NCBI GenBank assembly: GCA_023253295.1
Contig: JALRGZ010000199.1
Span: 1 to 10,921, forward strand
Length of the DNA stretch: 10,921 bases
DNA from: Flavobacterium sp.
Lineage (GTDB): Bacteria; Bacteroidota; Bacteroidia; Flavobacteriales; Flavobacteriaceae
Direction: 5' to 3'
Positions 1 through 5,863 of the stretch are shown here, in pieces; position 1 is the first letter of the stretch; every line of letters begins with the position of its first letter. A model generated the notes under the pieces. The model was not told where the DNA came from. It worked only from the letters and a program-made list of their open reading frames with translations, and ran no database searches. Both the position numbers and the translations under genes were made by a program.

Positions 1-1
1 A

Positions 2-670
2 GTTTTTCTTGAAATTGATCCTAACAATAAGAAAAGCAATTTATCCTTAGCATTAATTAATGAGTTATACCGTTATTTAAATGTAATTCCTAAAATTATT
101 GTAACTACCTCTAAAAAGGATTTAGCTTTTGATGCGATTCAGTATCAAGTTACTGATTATTTGCTGAAACCATTGGCGCGGATTGATTTTGTAAAATTAA
201 TTTTGAAGTTAAAAAAAACGGATCAGTTTCGAGAGAAAGTGATAGTTGAAGATTCTAATACTGAGGAGTCGGAACCCAAAGCAATTTTTGCTGTGGAACA
301 CGAGGCTGCAACTACAACTGAACCACTCATTTTATGTATTAAGTCTTATGGTGATTATAGGTACATTGATACAAGGGATATTTGTTATCTGCAAGCTGAT
401 AATAATTCAACGGATATACATTTAAGTACAGGCGAAGTGGTAACTGCTTTTAAAACGCTGAAGCATTTTGAAAATGTTTTGACTTACCCTTTTGTTAGGA
501 TTCATAATAGTTATATTGTCAATAGTAACTTAATATCTAGAATTCATACTGGTAATGCAGTATGTTATATTAAGAATTCTACCGCTAAAATTCCTTTCTC
601 TAAATCTTATAAGGCTAATATTGACCTTATAATCTCTGAAATTTCAAATGGAAATTATCTGGAAATTTAA
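2..670 (+). CDS. LytTR-family response regulator, 5'-truncated by the window edge
   Basis: The reading frame is open from base 2 and gives 222 visible residues. The true start lies outside the window, so a TTG at 161 is not the start. Visible residues 1-60 are the second half of a CheY-like receiver: a beta-3 strand reading VFLEI, the switch Thr in VTTS (34-37), and the LLKPL motif with the conserved Lys56 and cis-Pro. Residues of about 110-211 are a LytTR DNA-binding domain, with the typical YLQADNNSTDIHL and VRIHNSYIVN stretches. Proteins of this LytR/AlgR type are cytoplasmic transcription factors normally controlled by a LytS-type kinase, and any such kinase would lie upstream of the window. 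The residue at the usual phospho-Asp position (FLD in the family) is Glu (codon 11-13), and the following MP is absent. The receiver may therefore not be phosphorylated. The family call is firm; target genes are unknown. Confidence 0.9.
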   Translation, partial: VFLEIDPNNKKSNLSLALINELYRYLNVIPKIIVTTSKKDLAFDAIQYQVTDYLLKPLARIDFVKLILKLKKTDQFREKVIVEDSNTEESEPKAIFAVEHEAATTTEPLILCIKSYGDYRYIDTRDICYLQADNNSTDIHLSTGEVVTAFKTLKHFENVLTYPFVRIHNSYIVNSNLISRIHTGNAVCYIKNSTAKIPFSKSYKANIDLIISEISNGNYLEI

Positions 671-748
671 AAAATAGTCATCTACCCAGATTTGAGGTTC
701 ATTCACTCACAAACGACATCATTCTACCATAAACAGCTGTCAACATGG

Positions 749-777
749 TTGAAATGAGGGTTAGCTATGTAATTTTA
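749..777 (+). promoter_or_regulatory. weak candidate promoter for the repeat-protein gene
   Basis: TTG at 749-751 is followed after 18 nt by TAATTTTA at 770-777. The Flavobacterium-type consensus is TTG, 17-23 nt, TAnnTTTG, so the last base of the -7 element does not match. It would give a leader of about 65 nt before the ATG at 849. In AT-rich DNA such matches arise by chance. The rest of the 671-848 gap shows no clear hairpin. Confidence 0.22.
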
Positions 778-848
778 CTACAAGAAATAACGCAAAAGCG
801 GTTTCAATTAATAAGTAAAAAAGTATTAAAACATAAAAAACCCAAGTC

Positions 849-1142
849 ATGAAAAAATCAATCGTAACATTCGGATTATTCTCATTAATGTTAGTTTTAA
901 CATCTTTCACAGCTTCAACAAACAATATTGGAGGAACAAGAGAAATTAAAACTGATAGCTATACTGCTAATATTGGAGGAACAAGAGAAATTAAAACTGA
1001 CAGTTATTCTTCAAATATTGGAGGAACAAGAGAAATCAAAACTGATAGTTATTCTTCAAAAATTGGAGGAACAAGAGAAATTAAAACTGATAGTTATTCT
1101 TCAAACATTGGAGGAACAAGAGAAATTAAAACAGATAGTTAA
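849..1142 (+). CDS. small secreted protein of five tandem 15-residue repeats
   Basis: This is a 97-residue protein of unrecognised family. Residues 1-22 form a typical Sec signal peptide: Lys2-Lys3, a hydrophobic core (IVTFGLF and LMLVLTSF), and likely cleavage near Ala22 or Ser23. There is no Cys, so it is not a lipoprotein. Everything after residue 25 is repeat: four full units with the core IGGTREIKTDS plus the spacer Y-S/T-S/A-N/K, and a fifth that stops after the core. The mature product would be about 72-75 residues, hydrophilic and rich in Lys, Arg, Asp and Ser/Thr. It has no sorting domain. The start fits an A-rich leader without Shine-Dalgarno. The gene lies between two regulator genes and has its own strong terminator, so it is probably transcribed alone. 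It could be a precursor of a repeated peptide signal, a surface or matrix protein, or an antigenic repeat. The secreted location is likely; the function is unknown. Confidence 0.85.
   Translation: MKKSIVTFGLFSLMLVLTSFTASTNNIGGTREIKTDSYTANIGGTREIKTDSYSSNIGGTREIKTDSYSSKIGGTREIKTDSYSSNIGGTREIKTDS
924..1139 (+). repeat. 45-bp in-frame tandem repeat, 4.8 copies
   Basis: The units run 924-968, 969-1013, 1014-1058, 1059-1103 and 1104-1139 (the last is 36 nt). Each begins AAT/AAA/AAC ATT GGA GGA and encodes the core IGGTREIKTDS. Differences between cores are AGC/AGT, GAC/GAT, ATT/ATC and ACT/ACA, all synonymous. The spacer carries the amino-acid changes (Thr-Ala to Ser-Ser, Asn to Lys). Because 45 is divisible by 3, copy-number change by slippage or recombination would keep the frame open, so the number of units may vary between strains. 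Confidence 0.97.
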
Positions 1143-1164
1143 TATAAAAATATCAATATACTTT

Positions 1165-1194
1165 AAAGCTACCAATTTTGGTAGCTTTTTTTTT
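1165..1194 (+). terminator. rho-independent terminator after the repeat-protein gene
   Basis: A perfect 9-bp stem, AAAGCTACC (1165-1173) pairing with GGTAGCTTT (1180-1188), has a 6-nt loop. The T tract runs to 1194 (nine T in all). It begins 22 bp after the stop codon of the repeat-protein gene and should isolate that gene from the kinase downstream. Confidence 0.85.
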
Positions 1195-1215
1195 ATTATA
1201 AAAAAAATTAATTAT

Positions 1216-1223
1216 TATTTTTG
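1216..1223 (+). promoter_or_regulatory. candidate -7 element of the kinase promoter
   Basis: TATTTTTG matches the Bacteroidota -7 consensus TAnnTTTG and sits 20 bp before the TTG start of the kinase gene, giving a very short leader. No TTG is found 17-23 nt upstream, because that region is the T tract of the preceding terminator. Only half of the promoter is therefore recognisable. Confidence 0.3.
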
Positions 1224-1243
1224 GTGAAATTTGAAATATTCTT

Positions 1244-3304
1244 TTGAAAAATATTAGTTATAACTTTGCGTTTTTGTTGTTGTTGTTTGCTTTTTTTTGG
1301 AATTGTAATCAAAAAAAAACAAATAATAAAGCTGTTGGGGGTGTTTCAAATGATAGTCTTCCTATACTATTTTCATTAGCTAATGATTTTAAACTTCCGA
1401 GACAAAAAAGACTAGACTATATTAATAAAGCTAATGAAGTTGTTGTAAATCAAGAAAATGATTCTTTAAACAGGGCTAATCTTTTTAAAATAGCCAATAG
1501 GTATTATAATATTAATTCCTTTAAAGAATATTTTAAAACTGTGAATTTAGTTTTACAAAATTCTGAAAAAGTAGCTGATTCTAGTAATATTTCAAAAGCA
1601 TATGGTTATTTGGGAGATTATTATAGAATCAAATCTGTTTCTGATTCGTCATTCCTGTTTTATTATAAAGCTGAACAATTATATGTTAAACTGGAAAATA
1701 ATAAAATGCAACTTGTTAAAATTTTAATTAATAAAGCAAATTTATTATTTAGAGTAGGTGATTTTGTAGGTAGCGAGAAAGAAGTTTTTAAAGTTTTAAG
1801 ACTAGTTAAAGGTGAAACAAGTCAGGAATTTAAAGAAATTTACTACGACGCTTACAATACATTAGGGTTAGTTTATAATGGGATGGGTGACTATGAGATA
1901 GCTATTAATTATCACAATAAAGCTATAAAATGTATCCAGGATTTTCAAATTATTGGCAAAAATCAGACTATGGCCATTTCCTATTTGAATTTGGGTTTAG
2001 TTTATATGAATCTAAAGAATTATGAGCAAGCTAAGTTGTATTTTCAAAAAGGGATTGAACAGCAGTTATTAGATAATCAAGATGCTAGTATTTATGCAAT
2101 GTTGTTGGATAATTTAGGGTATTGTAAATTCAAGCTAAATGAGAAAAATGGATTGCCAGATTTGTTTTACAAGTCTATGGAGGTTAGTAGTGGGTTAAAG
2201 TCAAATTCTGGGCATTTTTTAAATTTAATACACTTGTCGGAATATTTTGAGGCTAAAAAAGATAGAGTACAAGCTTTGAATTTTGCAAATCAGGCTTTGG
2301 CTCTTGTGCGAAAAACTAATGATAGACACGATATCTTGGTAGCTTTGAAACATATTGCCACAATAGATCCTGTAAAAGCAACAGCTTATACCAAAGAATA
2401 TATTCATATAAACGAGGATTTACAAAAAGAAGAACGTAAAATAGGGGAGAAATTCTCTCGTATTCAATATGAAACCGATCAGATTAAAGACGAAAATTCG
2501 GATTTAGAGGCTAAAAATAGAAAATTAGTTTACTTTTTCACAGCTATTGCAATTTTAGGTTTCTTCTTGTATATTATCAAATCTCAAAAGGTAAAAAATA
2601 GAGAACTCTTGTATAAGCAACAACAGCAAAAGGCTAATGAAGATATTTACAATTTGATGATTTCTCAGCAAAATACCATTGAGGCTAACAGGGTTCAAGA
2701 AAAAAAACGTGTGGCTCAGGAATTACACGATGGTGTTTTGGGTAGAATGTTTGGTGTACGTATGAATTTGGAAGGTTTGAACCAATTCAATGATGATTTG
2801 GCAATTACACAAAGGCTTGATTATTTATCTGAATTAAAAAAAATTGAACAAGATATTCGTGAAATTTCGCATGACTTAAATAGGGAGAAATCGGAATTAA
2901 TTAATAACTTCGTAGCAATTGTAGATAATCTTTTTGAGGAACAGAGGAAAACATTTCATGCAAAATTATTTTCTAGTATTGATCCTAATATTAAATGGGA
3001 TTTGGCAGTTAACTCAGTTAAAATTAATCTGTACCGAATTATTCAAGAATCCTTACAAAATATTAATAAGTATGCCAATGCAAGTACAATTAAGGTTGAT
3101 TTGAAGAAACAAGAGAATAATATTCTTTTGACCATAACCGATGATGGTGCTGGATTTAATGTGAATCTTAAAAAGAAAGGAATTGGTCTTCAGAACATGA
3201 TTTCTAGAGCCAAAGAATGTCAGGGAGAATTCAATGTGCAATCAAAAATTGGAGAAGGTACTACAATTACCGTTAGAATACCATTGGAAAAACAAATATC
3301 ATAA
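1244..3304 (+). CDS. TPR-containing membrane sensor histidine kinase (NarL/LuxR-type partner)
   Basis: This 686-residue protein begins at TTG; an in-frame TGA at 1232-1234 and the signal sequence right after the TTG support this start. Residues 8-20 are strongly hydrophobic and lead to Cys21 (FFWNC), an imperfect lipobox, so it may be lipid-anchored. Residues of about 80-400 are TPR-like helices, clearest at 201-231 (LGLVYNGMGDYEIAI) and 244-274 (LGLVYMNLKNYEQAK), predicted outside the cytoplasmic membrane. A membrane helix spans about 428-446 and a coiled coil about 450-485. The HisKA_3 dimerisation domain follows, with the phospho-acceptor His495 in QELHDGVLG. The ATPase domain has an N box at 601-606 (QESLQN), a G1 box DDGAGF (633-638) and a G2 box KGIGLQ (645-650). 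All catalytic motifs are present. It should phosphorylate the regulator encoded 6 bp downstream. The stimulus is unknown; no other sensor domain is seen. Confidence 0.93.
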   Translation: MKNISYNFAFLLLLFAFFWNCNQKKTNNKAVGGVSNDSLPILFSLANDFKLPRQKRLDYINKANEVVVNQENDSLNRANLFKIANRYYNINSFKEYFKTVNLVLQNSEKVADSSNISKAYGYLGDYYRIKSVSDSSFLFYYKAEQLYVKLENNKMQLVKILINKANLLFRVGDFVGSEKEVFKVLRLVKGETSQEFKEIYYDAYNTLGLVYNGMGDYEIAINYHNKAIKCIQDFQIIGKNQTMAISYLNLGLVYMNLKNYEQAKLYFQKGIEQQLLDNQDASIYAMLLDNLGYCKFKLNEKNGLPDLFYKSMEVSSGLKSNSGHFLNLIHLSEYFEAKKDRVQALNFANQALALVRKTNDRHDILVALKHIATIDPVKATAYTKEYIHINEDLQKEERKIGEKFSRIQYETDQIKDENSDLEAKNRKLVYFFTAIAILGFFLYIIKSQKVKNRELLYKQQQQKANEDIYNLMISQQNTIEANRVQEKKRVAQELHDGVLGRMFGVRMNLEGLNQFNDDLAITQRLDYLSELKKIEQDIREISHDLNREKSELINNFVAIVDNLFEEQRKTFHAKLFSSIDPNIKWDLAVNSVKINLYRIIQESLQNINKYANASTIKVDLKKQENNILLTITDDGAGFNVNLKKKGIGLQNMISRAKECQGEFNVQSKIGEGTTITVRIPLEKQIS

Positions 3305-3310
3305 TAAAAA

Positions 3311-3997
3311 ATGACCACTGAAACAGCTGCTACTAAGCTAAAAAAGAACATCTTAATTGTAGACGATCACCCATTTATTATTCAGGGATATAAAAATGCC
3401 ATCACAAGATATAATCCTAATGAATATGAATTTGTTATTTCAGAAGCTAAGGATTGTCAATCAGCTTATGATTTGATTACTAATGATAGTCTTAGTTTTG
3501 ATATTGCTTTTTTAGATATTAGTATGCCTGCTTATGAAGAAAAAGAGCTTTATTCAGGGGAGGATTTGGCTAAATTAATTTTGCAATATATGCCTAATTG
3601 TAAAATTATTATGCTAACTATGTTTACCGAGTTTTTGAAATTAAAAACGTTGATAAATAATGTAAGCCCAAGAGGATTAGTTATAAAAAATGATTTAACT
3701 TTTGATGAATTGTTAATTGCTTTTGGGAAGGTAATTAATGATGATTTATATTATAGTAAGTCTATTTTGGAAATGCTTGGATCACATGATAACTCAATTG
3801 AGATCGATTTGTTTGATAAACAAATTTTATTTCATTTGTCAAAAGGAACCAAACTACAAGATATTCCTCAATTTGTGCCAATTTCATTAAATGCAATTGA
3901 ATCACGAAAAGCAAATCTTAAAGAATTACTTGATGTTGTTAGTGGAGAAGATAGTGATTTGGTAAAAGCGGCTAAAAATAAAGGTTTGATTTTTTAA
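3311..3997 (+). CDS. NarL/LuxR-type response regulator, partner of the TPR kinase
   Basis: A 228-residue cytoplasmic transcription factor. The receiver domain (about 13-145) has the acidic pair Asp18-Asp19 in VDDHP, the phosphoacceptor Asp69 in FLDISMP, the switch Thr103 in MLTMF and Lys126 in VIKND, so it looks fully functional. Residues of about 166-208 form a divergent LuxR-type helix-turn-helix: FDKQILFHLSKGTKLQDI and then SLNAIESRKANLKELL, the latter resembling the recognition helix pattern of the family. The gene starts 6 bp after the kinase stop and is surely co-transcribed with it, a standard HisKA_3 kinase/NarL regulator pair. A bidirectional terminator follows. The targets are unknown; the adjacent repeat-protein gene is one candidate. 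Confidence 0.93.
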   Translation: MTTETAATKLKKNILIVDDHPFIIQGYKNAITRYNPNEYEFVISEAKDCQSAYDLITNDSLSFDIAFLDISMPAYEEKELYSGEDLAKLILQYMPNCKIIMLTMFTEFLKLKTLINNVSPRGLVIKNDLTFDELLIAFGKVINDDLYYSKSILEMLGSHDNSIEIDLFDKQILFHLSKGTKLQDIPQFVPISLNAIESRKANLKELLDVVSGEDSDLVKAAKNKGLIF

Positions 3998-4012
3998 AAA
4001 TTAAAATTTGAT

Positions 4013-4060
4013 AAAAAAAAACCGCAAATTCAAGTTAAACTCCGAATTTTCGGTTTTTTT
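4013..4060. terminator. bidirectional terminator between the response regulator and thiL
   Basis: An A tract with ACCG (to 4024) pairs with CGGT and a T tract (4051-4060). After a one-base mismatch the stem continues as AAATTC (4026-4031) with GAATTT (4044-4049) around a 12-nt loop. A tract on one side and T tract on the other make it work on both strands, which fits the two convergent genes. Confidence 0.8.
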
Positions 4061-4077
4061 ATGTGTTGAAAATTGTG

Positions 4078-5130
4078 CTATTCTTGTTCGCTAAGTGCAT
4101 TCCAGCCTCTGGCTTTTAAAGCAATTTTCGTATTGGCGCGTGTTACAAGATGAATGCCTTCACTTTCTTCAGTCATGTGTCCGATGATAGTGAAATTTGG
4201 ATTTCCTTTAATTTTGTCAAAATCTTCAATTGGAATAGTAAATAGTAATTCATAATCTTCACCTCCATTAATAGCAACAGTGGTACTGTCGATATTGAAT
4301 TCTTCACACACATTGATAAACTGTGGATCAAGAGGTAATTTGTCTTCGTATAAATTACAACCCACATTAGATTGTTTACACAAATGAATAATTTCAGATG
4401 ATAAACCGTCTGAAACATCAATCATTGCAGTAGGTTTAATTTCTAAAGCATGTAATAAAGTGCGAACATCTTTTCGGGCTTCCGGTTTTAATTGGCGTTC
4501 GATTAAATAAGTGTATAATTCCAGGTCAGGTTGCGAATTTGGATTTACCTGAAATACCTGTTTTTCTCTTTCTAAAACCTGTAATCCCATATAAGCTGCG
4601 CCAATATCGCCCGTGACTACTAATAAATTAGTTGCTTTAGCACCATTTCGGTATACAATTTCTTCTGCATCTGCTTCACCTAAAACGGTGATGCTAATAA
4701 TTAAACCTTTTTGGGAAGAAGTCGTATCACCACCAATAACATCTACTTTGTATTCATTAGCGGCTAAAGTAATTCCATCGTATAATTCTTCCAATGCTTC
4801 CAAGGGGAAACGATTGGAAACAGCTATAGAAACAGTAATTTGGGTTGCTTTAGCGTTCATGGCACAAATGTCAGATACATTGGTAACCACTGCTTTGTAA
4901 CCTAAATGTTTCAATGGCATATAGGCCAAATCAAAGTGAACGCCTTCGACCATAATGTCAGTTGAAACCACTACTTTTTTGTCTTTAAAATCTAGAACAG
5001 CCGCATCATCACCAATCCCTTTTAAAGTTGAAGTCTGGTTGATTTCAAAATGTTTCGTGAGATGTTCTATCAATCCAAATTCGCCCAATTGAGCGATGCT
5101 TGTACGTTGTGGAGTTTTATCTTCAATCAT
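4078..5130 (-). CDS. thiL: thiamine-monophosphate kinase
   Basis: ThiL uses ATP to phosphorylate thiamine monophosphate to thiamine diphosphate, the last step of cofactor synthesis, in the cytoplasm. The 350-residue length is close to the family norm. Signature motifs appear in order: GIGDDAAVL (38-46), STDIMVEGVHFD (56-67), NVSDICAMNA (84-93) and GGDTTSS (133-139) with Mg/ATP-binding acidic residues, then IDVSDGLSSE (237-246) and NGGEDYELLF (288-297). The frame stays open for 50 codons upstream to 5280, but the ThiL fold begins at MIEDK, and a good promoter (5151-5181) lies inside that extension, so ATG 5130 is chosen. It is transcribed singly, divergent from the dinB-like gene. No TPP riboswitch was recognised upstream, and a leader of roughly 14 nt would leave no room for one. 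Confidence 0.95.
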   Translation of the reverse strand: MIEDKTPQRTSIAQLGEFGLIEHLTKHFEINQTSTLKGIGDDAAVLDFKDKKVVVSTDIMVEGVHFDLAYMPLKHLGYKAVVTNVSDICAMNAKATQITVSIAVSNRFPLEALEELYDGITLAANEYKVDVIGGDTTSSQKGLIISITVLGEADAEEIVYRNGAKATNLLVVTGDIGAAYMGLQVLEREKQVFQVNPNSQPDLELYTYLIERQLKPEARKDVRTLLHALEIKPTAMIDVSDGLSSEIIHLCKQSNVGCNLYEDKLPLDPQFINVCEEFNIDSTTVAINGGEDYELLFTIPIEDFDKIKGNPNFTIIGHMTEESEGIHLVTRANTKIALKARGWNALSEQE

Positions 5131-5150
5131 AGTTTTAAGTTTCAAGGTTA

Positions 5151-5181
5151 CAAAGATACAATCCCGAAGCTTTGGGAACAA
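5151..5181 (-). promoter_or_regulatory. thiL promoter
   Basis: On the - strand, TTG (complement of 5179-5181) is followed after exactly 20 nt by TATCTTTG (complement of 5151-5158). This fits the Flavobacterium-type promoter TTG, 17-23 nt, TAnnTTTG. The expected transcription start is near 5144, about 14 nt before the ATG at 5130. It is the best promoter match in the window. Confidence 0.55.
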
Positions 5182-5274
5182 AGGTTTTGGATAATTTAAA
5201 AAAATTGGACTTGTAGTGTTTTTTAAAACTAAATTGTGAGATTTTAAAAAAATTACCAATTTCAAAAATCCTAC

Positions 5275-5290
5275 TGACAAACTGTTGTCA
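5275..5290. promoter_or_regulatory. inverted repeat, possible operator upstream of the dinB-like gene
   Basis: TGACAA (5275-5280), a 4-nt spacer ACTG, and TTGTCA (5285-5290) form a perfect 6+6 dyad in the gap between thiL and the dinB-like gene. It ends 11 bp before a -7-like element, roughly where a regulator would touch the -33 region. No known binding protein is assigned. It has no T tract, so it is not a terminator. Confidence 0.35.
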
Positions 5291-5301
5291 CATGCCGTAT
5301 T

Positions 5302-5309
5302 TACTTTTG
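5302..5309 (+). promoter_or_regulatory. candidate -7 element for the dinB-like gene
   Basis: TACTTTTG matches TAnnTTTG and lies 28 bp before the ATG at 5338. The nearest upstream TTG (5285-5287) is only 14 nt away, shorter than the usual 17-23 nt, so the promoter is incomplete or depends on an activator. Confidence 0.33.
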
Positions 5310-5337
5310 AAATGTAAAAAATAAAAATTTTAAAATT

Positions 5338-5817
5338 ATGAAAACACTATCATCACAAGTGATTACTCCGGAAGATTTATTGAAACATTGGCAAGGACAT
5401 CGCACTTTGACCCGCAGAGTGATCGAACTATTTCCTGAAAAAGATTTTTTCGAATTTTCGATAGGAGGAATGCGTCCTTTTGCAAAATTAGCCGATGAAC
5501 TTTTAGCCATTGCAGTTCCTGGAATCAAGGGAATTGTAAATAGGGAGGTTTTGCCTTTTGTTGAAAATTCTGAGCAATTGGTATCTAAGGCAGAATATAT
5601 TAAAAAATGGGACGAAGACACTATTGAAATTAATCAACTTTGGCAGCAATTAACCATTGAGGATTTTAATGAAACTTTTAATTTGTTTGGACAATATGAA
5701 TTTCCAGTCATCCAAAATATTCTCTATTTTATTGATAACGAAATTCATCATCGCGGTCAAGCTTATGTTTATTTAAGAGCACTAGGAATTGAACCTCCAT
5801 TTTTTTGGGAAAGGTAA
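5338..5817 (+). CDS. DinB-family (DinB_2-like) putative metal-dependent protein
   Basis: This 159-residue soluble protein fits the DinB/YfiT four-helix bundle, whose members bind a divalent metal and often act as thiol-dependent S-transferases. It is not the DNA polymerase IV also called DinB. The most diagnostic part is the C-terminal helix, IDNEIHHRGQAYVYLRALG (132-150), with His137-His138. The usual first metal-binding His in the earlier helix is not seen; the region GMRPFAKLADELLAI (44-58) has Asp53-Glu54 instead. Metal binding may therefore be altered, or this may be a subfamily with an acidic ligand. The substrate is unknown. The gene is alone, with an inverted repeat and a -7-like element upstream and a strong shared terminator downstream. 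Confidence 0.85.
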   Translation: MKTLSSQVITPEDLLKHWQGHRTLTRRVIELFPEKDFFEFSIGGMRPFAKLADELLAIAVPGIKGIVNREVLPFVENSEQLVSKAEYIKKWDEDTIEINQLWQQLTIEDFNETFNLFGQYEFPVIQNILYFIDNEIHHRGQAYVYLRALGIEPPFFWER

Positions 5818-5823
5818 ATTTGT

Positions 5824-5863
5824 AAAATACTCCTGGGTTGTGCTTAATCCAGGAGTATTTTTT
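5824..5863. terminator. bidirectional terminator overlapping the WYL stop codon
   Basis: A perfect 13-bp stem, AAAATACTCCTGG (5824-5836) with CCAGGAGTATTTT (5849-5861), has a 12-nt loop and continues into a T tract to 5863 on the + strand. The A run on the left serves the - strand. It ends the dinB-like gene and the WYL regulator gene, and its last bases lie within the WYL TAA codon (5862-5864). Confidence 0.88.

Noticed and set aside
747..762. Two GGTT direct repeats as a LytTR binding site
   Set aside because: The start-to-start distance is 12 bp; known LytTR sites have 9-bp repeats separated by about 12-13 bp, giving 21-22 bp, and the flanking bases do not match.
928..1227. 99-codon frame through the tandem repeats in another frame (Glu/Lys/Leu-rich repeats)
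   Set aside because: The 45-bp period keeps every frame open. It has no signal peptide, overlaps the terminator, and runs into non-repeat AT-rich sequence; the frame starting at 849 has a proper signal peptide and stops before the terminator.
4613..4900. 95-codon + strand frame inside thiL
   Set aside because: Antisense shadow of conserved ThiL motifs with no independent support.
5131..5280. 50-codon N-terminal extension of thiL starting at 5280
   Set aside because: The extension contains a good promoter match and looks unlike ThiL; the known fold starts at the ATG at 5130.
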